DNA of 13,803 bases from positions 1 through 13,803 of the forward strand of contig JAAMPI010001490.1 of the NCBI GenBank assembly GCA_013054445.1. The letters run 5' to 3'. The notes below the pieces were generated by a model. The model was not told the DNA's origin. It saw only the letters and a list, made by a program, of their open reading frames with translations, and did no database searches. Source of the stretch: Cudoniella acicularis. Its lineage: Eukaryota; Ascomycota; Leotiomycetes; Helotiales; Helotiaceae. Below are positions 7,450 through 13,803 of the stretch, piece by piece (position 1 is the first letter of the stretch; each line of letters opens with the position of its first letter). The translations under genes were made by a program, and so were the position numbers.

Positions 7450-8514
7450 ATGGCAGAAGGCGGCGTCCACAAGTACGGGGCGGAAGCCCTCAAGCCACAT
7501 AAAACAATCGCAACGTTTCCTGTCGGAACATTCCTCGAAAATATCGCCGTACGCTCGAATGGGACTCTTCTTTTATCAAGCATGCTCTCGGGGGAGATTT
7601 TCTACCTCGATCCACAAGCAGCAGATCCTCAATCTACCATCACGAAAATCTGGGATTTTAACTCTTCAAGAGATGCAACAAAACCAAGAAACGAAAATTC
7701 AGAAAGTCCATACGGATCACACGCCCATGCCGAAGCAATTGTCGAACATCCCACAATCCCGGATGTATTTTACACACTTTCCGGGGTGAACAGTCAAGCA
7801 GGAACCTGGGCGATCTACTCTTTAGATCTCCGCAAATTTACACCTTCATCTCCAGTCCAAACCATCACTGTTGCCAAAATCGCAGATGTTCCATCAGCAA
7901 CCTGGCTGAATGGGGCAACAATAATTCCGCTTCCATCACCACAGCTCATCATTGCGGAATCCTTCCAAGGAAAACTCATTTCGTGCGATCTTGCAACCGG
8001 CACTATCTTGACCTGGCTTCCCCACGAATTGCTGGGAAAGATCACGACGAGACCACCTTGGCCGGCAGTTAACGGCGTTCAGTATTTTCGCGGTTCAATT
8101 TTCGCCACTGTGTCTGATCGTTCCATCGTTCTACGTGCTGATGTGGATTTGAAGACTGGAAAGTATATTGAAGGCAGTTTGGAAACAGTAGCAACAGACT
8201 TTAATGGTGACGATTTGGCATTTGACGAGGATGGCAATGCTTACATTGCCACGAACCCCAGTCAAACCGTTGAGAAGCTTTCTGAACTTGGCATCAAAGG
8301 TCTGACGAATGGCCACAGGGAGGTCGTTGTGGGAGGGAAAGACCTGGAGGAGACTGCTGGGCCAACCGCTGTTGCTTTTGGTAGGACTGAAATAGATCGA
8401 AAGAGTATATATGTGACGACAACAGGTGGCTTAATTGTGGCTGTTGGCGAAGGACCAGGTCTTGCGAGGGTCGTGCGAGTTGATGTTGGGATCCAAGGGG
8501 AGCACACAGAGTAA
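7450..8514 (+). CDS. SMP-30/gluconolactonase-like six-bladed beta-propeller protein
   Basis: An intronless 354-residue protein from ATG 7450 (context GACAATGG, A at -3). No signal peptide or membrane span, so probably cytosolic. Repeated strand patterns such as GTLLLSSMLSGEIFYLD (residues about 38-54), QLIIAESFQGKLISCDLATG (165-184) and DDLAFDEDGNAYIATNPSQT (254-273) are the blade signatures of SMP-30/NHL-type propellers. Candidate metal or substrate residues of the SMP-30 fold are Glu30 (FLENIAV), Asn154 (WLNGA), Asn208 (AVNGV) and Asp254/Asp255 (NGDDLAF). Known relatives are lactonases or calcium-binding regulators, and fungal members often occur near secondary-metabolism genes with unknown substrates. 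No metabolite gene is adjacent here, so the substrate is unknown. The residue matching is from memory of the family, not alignment. Confidence 0.85.
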   Translation: MAEGGVHKYGAEALKPHKTIATFPVGTFLENIAVRSNGTLLLSSMLSGEIFYLDPQAADPQSTITKIWDFNSSRDATKPRNENSESPYGSHAHAEAIVEHPTIPDVFYTLSGVNSQAGTWAIYSLDLRKFTPSSPVQTITVAKIADVPSATWLNGATIIPLPSPQLIIAESFQGKLISCDLATGTILTWLPHELLGKITTRPPWPAVNGVQYFRGSIFATVSDRSIVLRADVDLKTGKYIEGSLETVATDFNGDDLAFDEDGNAYIATNPSQTVEKLSELGIKGLTNGHREVVVGGKDLEETAGPTAVAFGRTEIDRKSIYVTTTGGLIVAVGEGPGLARVVRVDVGIQGEHTE

Positions 8515-8654
8515 ATGGACGTTGAAATTTAATGTAGGCAAATCATTAAAATATATAGAATAACTGCTTGAATCAAAAATTAGTAGTGCATACGAAAGGC
8601 AAGATCTTATTGTATCGCTTCCATGTTGCATGGGCTTGGGAAGTTCCTAGCCAT
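8515..8654. other. 3' flank of the beta-propeller gene
   Basis: AT-rich spacer between the propeller stop codon and the minus-strand cysteine-rich exon. No terminator motif is evident. Confidence 0.5.
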
Positions 8655-8938
8655 TCATCTACTACACTTCACCAACATGTCCAACACGAAAAATGCAGCA
8701 CTCGCATTGTCATAAACCACAAATTTGCAGAAAACTAATAATCCGCCAACATTCCCGAGACTAGAGGCCGGCCCAAAGGAATAGCATTTGGTATCATAGG
8801 GAGGAAACTCATTGTTGGGTGATTTTTGATGACAGTTACCATTAGAGAACTCTTCCACTCTTGATGTACAGGACATGGAACTAGCGCGAAGTAGGTATTT
8901 ATATCCAGATAGAACGGTTACCTCCAATTTAGGATCAT
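8655..8938 (-). CDS. possible 3' exon of a small cysteine-rich secreted-type protein
   Basis: The minus strand is open from about 8938 to TGA at 8655-8657, with no ATG near its start. The C-terminal half has the look of fungal small secreted proteins: regularly spaced cysteines (SC, NC, KC, FC, and KC near the end) with PPYDTKCYSFG and SLGNVGG between them. The upstream stop on this frame is at 8940-8942. A weak acceptor (AATTAAG) could join it to an earlier exon, but I found no signal-peptide exon upstream within 300 bp, and the plus strand there holds the gene starting at 9071. The gene may have lost its 5' end or be a chance frame. Confidence 0.3.
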
Positions 8939-9070
8939 CTTAATTGACACGATGTTACCAGAGGTATTTTACACAAACAAAATATATCAATTTTGTGAGC
9001 ACCTAAGCCACCAATTTTACAATAATACAATAACAACACTTCACGAACATGAAGCACACCGCAATTAAAC

Positions 9071-9631
9071 ATGACTAAATTTAACGTGTCACGCGACGGG
9101 CCAAGGAAGGATACACCATGGGTTGATTGCACTTTCGCACTCTTTGTTCTCGCCGATATCACTATAGATGTACGATACTTTCAACCTGATAAGTTCATCT
9201 TCCTAAACTCCTGCTAACTCCTCCAGGATATCAATCATGTACTTCAAAAAGCCCACGACGGAAGCACAGTCAATTGCTACTATTTTTGGCTCGCCCACGA
9301 CTTTGCGTATGTCCCTCGTGAGAATCGGGTAGGCGAAACCATTTTCTGCGAAAGTGGTACAGAATCTCCCATCCCAGAAGAATGGACATCTCTCTTCAAA
9401 GGGAAAACAATTCAAGAGGCCGCCGCCTTTTCGAAGCTTGCTCTAGATGGCCTACAAGTTGATTGGCACCATTTTGCTGTTTTGGATGAAGGCTTTCTTA
9501 CGCTTTGCAGAATCGGTGATGGGGATTTGGTAGGTGATGATCTGGATACAATGCCATGTAAGGTGGAGGTTTCGACGTTGAATTTGTCGAGCTTGGAACG
9601 CCATGTTTGGGAGGAATACAAGTATGATTAG
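9071..9631 (+). CDS. hypothetical 167-residue protein, two exons
   Basis: Exon 1 is 9071-9169 (33 codons from ATG 9071, A at -3) and exon 2 is 9227-9631 (134 codons plus TAG). Joined at phase 0 the protein begins MTKFNVSRDG and crosses the junction as ADITID|DINHVLQ. It is acidic and soluble, with no signal peptide or membrane span; Cys at 20, 50, 74, 127 and 144. The sequence reads as real protein throughout: NCYYFWLAHDFAYVP, IPEEWTSLF, VDWHHFAVLDEG, and a C-terminal VEVSTLNLSSLERHVWEEY. I do not recognise the family with confidence; the ending (FAVLDE...VEVSTLNLSSL) is vaguely like small fungal proteins that carry a beta-strand core. The gene converges on the mitochondrial-protein gene, with stop codons 277 bp apart. 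Confidence 0.72.
9170..9226 (+). other. 57-nt intron of the 167-residue gene
   Basis: Donor GTACGA at 9170, branch site TGCTAAC at 9212-9218, acceptor TCCTCCAG ending at 9226. The branch and acceptor are strong. The donor is a little unusual, but it is the one that keeps the ATG frame in phase with exon 2. Confidence 0.7.
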
Positions 9632-9908
9632 GAGGAGAGTGAGAATCCAGATTAAACATGTGGGGAGCTGTAGCTCCAACCGAAAAGTAGGATAATTACC
9701 GTGCAAGAAATGTCATATCAATTAAGTCAATTCAGTTTATTGGATCTCTAGAACCCCTATTTCTTGCATAGTCCGTTCCACCTTTACACAGCACAACACC
9801 CAAAAACTCCATAACCCTTGTACAATCCATCACCCGTCCATTCTCAGTCAACTCAAACCATATTCCATATCCCAACTCCCCACTCCCATCCACGTATCCC
9901 AAAAACAT
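9632..9908. terminator. shared 3' intergenic spacer between convergent genes
   Basis: It contains the hairpin GGAGCT-GT-AGCTCC at 9664-9677 and a 10-bp inverted pair TGCAAGAAAT (9702-9711) / ATTTCTTGCA (9759-9768). Both could affect 3' ends of the two convergent transcripts. No canonical AATAAA was identified, so a termination role is an inference from position. Confidence 0.35.
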
Positions 9909-10290
9909 CTACCACCTCACACGATCCATAACAGGCTTAACTCCATAGGGCCAAAACATAACCACCGCAACAACAGGAAAATACCTACATCACCAACCCA
10001 AAACGTTAGCCTTATCCCTTTAAATTTCACCTCCACCTCTCTCCACACTCTCGCACAGAACTCGTAAAAATAGCAAATAAAATAAGAAGAAGGGGAAGAA
10101 CAAACATCAAAGCAACACCCCCAACCTTCTTCCACTGGCTACCCCAGTCAGCCCTCGCTCCCGCCCCTCTCTCAACTTTCACAGACGACTCGATGAATCT
10201 CTTCGTGATGTGCGACGGAAACTGCTTGGGGAATGCGAGTCTGCCAGCTGGGCCACTGCGTGTGAGAGCGCGGGCAATGATGGGTGACAT
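9909..10290 (-). CDS. small mitochondrial single-span membrane protein, two exons (86 residues)
   Basis: Exon 1 is 10290-10106 and exon 2 is 9984-9909, spliced at phase 2 to complete Met62. Residues 1 to about 36 form a basic, Asp/Glu-poor amphipathic matrix-targeting presequence (MSPIIARALTRSGPAGRLAF...). A hydrophilic segment follows (VKVERGAGARADWGSQWKK), then one membrane span, VGGVALM|YFPVVAVVMFWPYG, and a short basic tail VKPVMDRVRW. The design (presequence, one span, under 90 residues) is that of small accessory subunits of respiratory-chain or ATP-synthase complexes in the inner membrane, but I cannot name the subunit. Unspliced, the frame continues 25 codons into T-rich intron sequence, giving a misleading longer hydrophobic stretch. 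Probably a housekeeping gene and well conserved. Confidence 0.78.
9985..10105 (-). other. 121-nt intron of the mitochondrial-protein gene
   Basis: On the minus strand the donor is GTTTGT (10105-10100), followed by a pyrimidine-rich tract. The branch site GCTAAC is at 10010-10005 and the acceptor GATGTAG ends at 9985. An alternative donor (GTGAAA, further 3') also keeps frame but would leave a second hydrophobic block. Confidence 0.72.
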
Positions 10291-10990
10291 CTTGAATTGT
10301 TGTTTCTTCTCGAGGAAGCAAAAGGATGGCTGTGGTGCGGGGTAACGAGGGGTTTCAGGGATGGAAGATGATTGTTTTGGTTGAAGATAGTGAGCTGCAA
10401 CAAAGAAGAGGAGGAGTAGTATAAGTTCTGAGTATGAAGAACTTCTTTCTTGTCAATAAGAATACGAACAAGAAAGAGAGAAGGAAGGAAAGACGAAGCC
10501 TGAAGTCGAGAAGGTCGTCGTCCCCTCTTCCTGACACACACACCCCAAACACCCTTACCAATCACTGTCACGAGTCCCTGCTCCTTCGGCGTCTCCCGCT
10601 CGCCTCATTCCCGCATAGCCTACCTGCATTCCCCATACACCCCTCCCAAATACCCCATTTCCGGTCTTCCCCTTCCTCTCCATTGGCGGGGTTAAAAAGG
10701 GCCTTGGGGCTGATGGTGGACCCCTGGGGAATTTATGGAGAAGTGCGGGGGCTGTGTGGAGCAAGGACGGAAACTTATGCACCCCGCTCCCGTGCAATTT
10801 CAGGGGTGTGTGGAGAGAGCCAATTGAAGGGGCGGAATAAATTTGTTTTGATGCGAAATCGAGATCGGGATTTGATAGAAATGCAAGGGGCGAATATAAA
10901 GTCTATTTTAAAGGAAGATGGCCATTAAATTTGTTTTGGTTAATTGGACATCTTTCCTAGGGATCGTAATTAATTGACTTCCTAAGCAAA
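10291..10990. other. upstream region of the mitochondrial-protein gene, no supported gene
   Basis: The minus strand is pyrimidine-rich and contains a possible 5'-UTR intron: a GTAAGG donor near 10554-10559 and a TTGTTGCAG acceptor near 10390-10400. A plus-strand 164-codon frame here (10434-10928) is low-complexity Lys/Arg then Ser/Pro and looks like a chance reading of this promoter DNA. Confidence 0.45.
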
Positions 10991-10992
10991 AA

Positions 10993-11265
10993 CGTGCAAA
11001 AACAGTCGAAAATAATAAAATGGCTAACAATCATTACTTATATTTAAATAGTTAGATAATTAGAAAGCTCTTATAAGAATTAGCAGCTCTAAGTATTTTA
11101 TATTATTTTAGTTAGAAGTTAATTTTTCTCTCTATTTTTTTATTAGCACGTGTAAAAAATACTTCAAAATAATAAAATAATAAAATAATTAGCAATCATT
11201 ACTTAAGTTTAAATACCTAAATAAATACAAAACCCCTATAAGATTCAACTTCTCTAATCGTTTTA
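10993..11265 (+). repeat. diverged AT-rich direct repeat, offset about 156 bp
   Basis: Copy 1 (about 10993-11100) and copy 2 (about 11149-11265) share the order CGTG, AATAATAAAAT, AGCAATCATTACTTA, TTTAAATA, a CTTATAAGA/CCTATAAGA word, and a terminal TTTTA. They are separated by an AT-rich spacer. Divergence is heavy and includes many T/A-increasing changes. Probably the remains of an old duplicated repeat. Confidence 0.5.
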
Positions 11266-11826
11266 CCCCACCTTACTTCCAGGTCGTTCTAACCCTGCAA
11301 TGTTTTTGCATTGGCACGTGATACGCGAATCCCCTCATTTCTTCCTAGTAGCCCCCGGAGACTCATCTGCTCTGTTTTTAGGAGTCTATCGCCTGTTCTT
11401 AAATTGCCCACCTCTTCTATTCCATTTGAAACGACACAGCTGACTCAGCACCTCGCCCCCTCCCTTTTCAAAGGCTTTTGGTTGTTAGCTACTACTTTTG
11501 ACAAACAAATGCATTGCTGTTTTTCTATCAGAAGACACATTAGAGGAAGACAAAGAAAACCCCACAAAGTCATTGTCCTGAAACAGCTATTCAAGTCCAA
11601 CGATCTGGTAGAACAGAAGAAATTTAGGCGTCAGTGAACTGTACTTTTGGAGCTTCACATTGTTTTCTTTAAAACAGATCGTGGTATAAACCATTAACAA
11701 ACCCAAAATATCCCCCCTAAATCATCAAAGCATCGCTTTTCCAGCCATCCCTTCCTCACTCACTTCGCAATACCCCCTCACCCACACCAACTTCAACCTT
11801 CATCAACTCTCAAAACCCTACAAAAG
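11266..11826. other. intergenic, no gene supported
   Basis: A 108-codon plus-strand frame (11311-11637) begins at TTG and has no recognisable domain. The last 100 bp before 11827 is CT/CA-rich (CCCACACCAACTTCAACC...), like a fungal 5' leader. E-box-like CACGTG words occur at about 11148 and 11315. Confidence 0.45.
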
Positions 11827-12064
11827 ATGCATCTCCACATCCCCACCTCCTCCTCGCAGCTCTGGCTGCGCAAACGCATGGGTAGCCCCCATCACGATGC
11901 GTGATGAACATTCCATTTCTGTTTCGACAGGAACTCCAATTTCATCGCCTGTACCGATAATGACAGGACATCACAAGGCATATCACGGAAACGCGATGAC
12001 AGTCATAGTGACTATCACAGCAACATCAACCAAGCCCCTCGCTGCTCGCAATGAAGAAATGTGA
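11827..12064 (+). pseudogene. possible small secreted protein, frame-disrupted or spliced
   Basis: Three frames share the signs of one short secretory gene. The ATG at 11827 gives MHLHIPT. The next stretch in another frame gives LLLAALAAQTHG, a good signal-peptide core and cleavage region. A third frame then runs open to TGA at 12062-12064 with APITMRDEHSISVSTGTP and TVIVTITATSTKPLAARNEEM. Either two small frameshifts broke the gene, or a 49-nt intron (GTAGCC at 11882 to GACAG at 11930) joins the ATG frame to the last one, giving 62 residues but without the signal-peptide frame. I favour a decaying gene, with low confidence. Confidence 0.35.
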
Positions 12065-12284
12065 AGCGGTGATAAAGGTGATCGTTTTGATTAAAGAATA
12101 AAGCAAAAGCAGAGGCCAGAGGCTAGACAAATACAGATTTTGTGTGGCGTAGCCGCTACGGATCGATAAAATGATCGACAAAATGATCGACAAAAAGCAA
12201 TACCCGAAAAGGAAGCTATTCAGACCTTTCGGACCGAACAGCCATTACATCATTGGTTCGGGATCTGCCAGCCAGCCGTCTTGA
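12065..12284. other. spacer with short repeats, possibly intronic
   Basis: Contains the palindrome GTAGC-C-GCTAC (12149-12159) and three 12-nt copies of GATCGAYAAAAW (12161-12196). If the flanking pieces belong to one gene this would be intron. Confidence 0.4.
12161..12196 (+). repeat. 12-bp tandem repeat, three copies
   Basis: GATCGATAAAAT, GATCGACAAAAT and GATCGACAAAAA, directly adjacent. Confidence 0.85.
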
Positions 12285-12593
12285 CAAGAAGCTTCCCCGA
12301 TACCAACGACTCTGTTGATTAGCCAAACAGTATCAAACTCCACCATTCACGATACGAACACCACCACTTCATTCAACGCAACCAACCTCGTAGATCCCTA
12401 CGACCAAGCCGACACTGGCACAAGAGCCACCTGGCAACCCTGGGTAGCTCTCCTCGGCTTCTTCGCTTTCTGTATCTTTGGCTCTATGTTAAAGTACGAT
12501 ATGTGTATCTGGGATTGTATTCATCGAAGAAGCAGAGGGTTCGCGAAGCCGCTGCGGCTAATAATAACATGGAGTAAGGTCAAACGCCACTAG
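12285..12593 (+). CDS. possible 3' exon of a single-span membrane glycoprotein
   Basis: An open frame after a TGA at 12282-12284, ending at TAG 12591-12593, with no ATG at its start. It encodes a Ser/Thr/Asn-rich outer segment with several N-glycosylation sequons (NST, NTT, NAT), then WQPWVALLGFFAFCIFGSML as one membrane span, then a Cys-containing basic tail (DCIHRRSRGFAKPLRL). That order, glycosylated outside and basic inside, is coherent for a type I membrane protein. It probably needs an upstream signal-peptide exon; the piece at 11827-12064 is the only candidate. One frame-compatible join is donor 12061 to acceptor 12322, but it leaves a long 262-nt intron. Confidence 0.4.
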   Translation, partial: QEASPIPTTLLISQTVSNSTIHDTNTTTSFNATNLVDPYDQADTGTRATWQPWVALLGFFAFCIFGSMLKYDMCIWDCIHRRSRGFAKPLRLIITWSKVKRH

Positions 12594-13335
12594 CTGGTAT
12601 ATCTGTGGCTTGGGGTTCGGGGGCTACGGCTGTGGGATCAGAAGTGGAGGGTGGAAATAATCAACCGGAAAAGGGCCGGATTTGGTTGCTTTCCTCCGTC
12701 TCCGGAACCAGACCAGGGAGGCCCCTCGGCCCAAGAGGGACTGTTGTTGAAAAAAAAAGTAGATCACTCACTTCCTCTTTCACACAAACTGTCTTGAAAC
12801 TCCCTTTGGATAGCCTCTCTCAAAAAGATTGACCTCTAGAGGGCCGAAACTTTCGGCTTAGATTCTAGAAAGGGAGATATAAAATCCAAAAAAAAAGAAC
12901 AAACTTTATCTCATTTCATCCCATCAAACCAAGCCCAGATCTTAGTATAAATAATTCCTACCACAGGCCTCATAATTCCTTTTCAGCTCTCCCTTTACCT
13001 TTTCGTGAAACTTGACTGTATATATCAAGTAGGAGTTCCCAAGTAAAACAACATTTTCAACCAGGGAAAGCAAGCCCGAGAAGAGAAAAGAACAATTTAA
13101 ACAGAATTTTCGTGAGATTAAATATTAATAAATATCCAGCAACGCATATAATGGTATTTAAACTCCCGCTTCCCAAGCATACCTACAATGATGCAAACAA
13201 TTTCCATCAGATAAAAATGCCCATCGTGAAACCGCATACCTCGTTGAACATTGCCCCTTCCCAATCACGGGTATTAGATCCCACACATATGTACGTACTC
13301 AACCCTCCAGCACTCGCCTCTCTCCCATCCCTCAC
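12594..13335. other. intergenic, 3' side of the SLATT gene
   Basis: No supported gene. It holds a poly-A tract (about 12751-12759), the perfect palindrome GCCGAAA-C-TTTCGGC at 12843-12857 and AT-rich sequence. The downstream end of the minus-strand SLATT transcript should fall in its right part. Confidence 0.5.
12843..12857. repeat. 15-bp perfect palindrome GCCGAAA-C-TTTCGGC
   Basis: Seven-base arms around one C; a related CTTTCGGACCG word lies near 12222. Possible regulatory site or hairpin. Confidence 0.6.
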
Positions 13336-13803
13336 TCACGCAGCCCGATTATGCGGAACCTGAATATAAGTATCCGGCCGATTCGCCTCGAGCGTCAACC
13401 GCATCGTCTTATACCTTGCCTCAATCTCCTTAATAAGACTCCACACATCCAATGCCGCAACCTCCTCCTCCTTCCCAAACCCCTGCATCAACATCTCAAT
13501 CTCCCTTTCCTTCAGCTCAATGAACTCCCTCAACTCCTTCCACCCATTCCAATCCTGCCGCAATCGATTCGGTAACCCCTGGCTTTTCAGGACGGCTAGA
13601 AGACTCGCGATTGCGGTGTTGGTCGCGCCGAAAACAGTGATGAGGACGTGACTTGCGGAGCCCGCGCCGAAAGCTGTCACGGCTGCGCCGACGACGATTT
13701 GGAGAAACATGGCGCCTGTCAAGAGCCAGTCGCAAAAGGTGTATATATAAAAAGAGCTTCGCTCATTGTTGAGCACAGCTTTGTAGACTCCTTTGTTGGC
13801 GTT
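13336..13803 (-). CDS. fungal SLATT (SMODS/SLOG-associating 2TM effector)-type protein, 5' partial
   Basis: The minus-strand frame is open from the window edge to TAA at 13336-13338; 155 residues are visible and the start lies beyond 13803. The visible part begins NANKGVYKAVLNNERSSFYIYT, then two membrane spans (TFCDWLLTGAMFLQIVVGAAVTAF and HVLITVFGATNTAIASLLAVL). The signature KSQGLPNRLRQDWNGWKELREFIE and a helical region EREIEMLMQGF follow. The order 2TM, LK-GQGLP-R-R, then a coiled helix is the fungal SLATT domain (Pfam SLATT_fungal as I remember it). Bacterial SLATT proteins are predicted pore-forming effectors in nucleotide-signalling conflict systems; the function of fungal members is unproven. 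The end, TYIQVPHNRAA, lies just past the domain, so the protein is probably short. Confidence 0.85.
   Translation of the reverse strand, partial: NANKGVYKAVLNNERSSFYIYTFCDWLLTGAMFLQIVVGAAVTAFGAGSASHVLITVFGATNTAIASLLAVLKSQGLPNRLRQDWNGWKELREFIELKEREIEMLMQGFGKEEEVAALDVWSLIKEIEARYKTMRLTLEANRPDTYIQVPHNRAA

Noticed and set aside
10434..10928. 164-codon plus-strand frame with an ATG
   Set aside because: Low-complexity Lys/Arg then Ser/Pro, lies in the promoter region of the minus-strand mitochondrial gene, no domain.
11311..11637. 108-codon plus-strand frame
   Set aside because: Starts at TTG and shows no domain or protein-like pattern beyond chance.
13351..13575. 74-codon plus-strand frame over the SLATT gene
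   Set aside because: Antisense shadow of the SLATT coding sequence.
13741..13753. TATATATAAAA as a promoter
   Set aside because: It lies inside the open frame of the SLATT gene (codons for FYIYT), so it is most likely coding.

Overview
The window reads as nuclear DNA of a filamentous ascomycete, possibly a leotiomycete. That rank is a guess from general feel. The evidence is short introns with GT...CTAAC...AG signals, a Ser/Thr-rich GPI-type cell-wall protein, a fungal-type SLATT protein, and transposon relics carrying C-to-T/G-to-A damage that looks like repeat-induced point mutation (RIP). There is no bacterial organisation, no CRISPR array, and I recognised no tRNA or rRNA.

Layout. The left quarter (1 to about 2.7 kb) is a repeat graveyard: a decayed Tc1/mariner-type transposase on the minus strand at the very edge, a 271-bp MITE with 33-bp inverted repeats and a TTA target duplication, and a GGGTA/TACCC-rich palindrome. 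From 3.3 to 8.5 kb lie an unrecognised 153-codon frame, a 659-residue Ser/Thr-rich GPI-anchored surface protein (one 48-nt intron), a long AT-rich intergenic region with a RIP-marked 96-bp tandem duplication, and an intronless 354-residue SMP-30/gluconolactonase-like beta-propeller protein.

From 8.6 to 10.3 kb there are short genes that only show when splicing is considered: a possible cysteine-rich 3' exon (minus), a 167-residue two-exon gene (9071-9631, plus) and an 86-residue two-exon mitochondrial single-span membrane protein (9909-10290, minus). The last two converge. From 10.3 to 13.3 kb the sequence is mostly non-coding, with a diverged AT-rich direct repeat and pieces of one or two small secretory/membrane genes that look broken or unusually spliced. 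At the right edge a 5'-truncated minus-strand gene encodes a fungal SLATT-type two-transmembrane protein.

The genes do not form an obvious pathway or biosynthetic cluster. The window looks like a gene-sparse, transposon-influenced accessory region holding surface and effector-type genes, with one probable housekeeping mitochondrial gene. I see no convincing multi-gene new system. The most useful results are the intron-resolved genes, the MITE and the SLATT gene. Splice models are predictions from motif and frame logic only.
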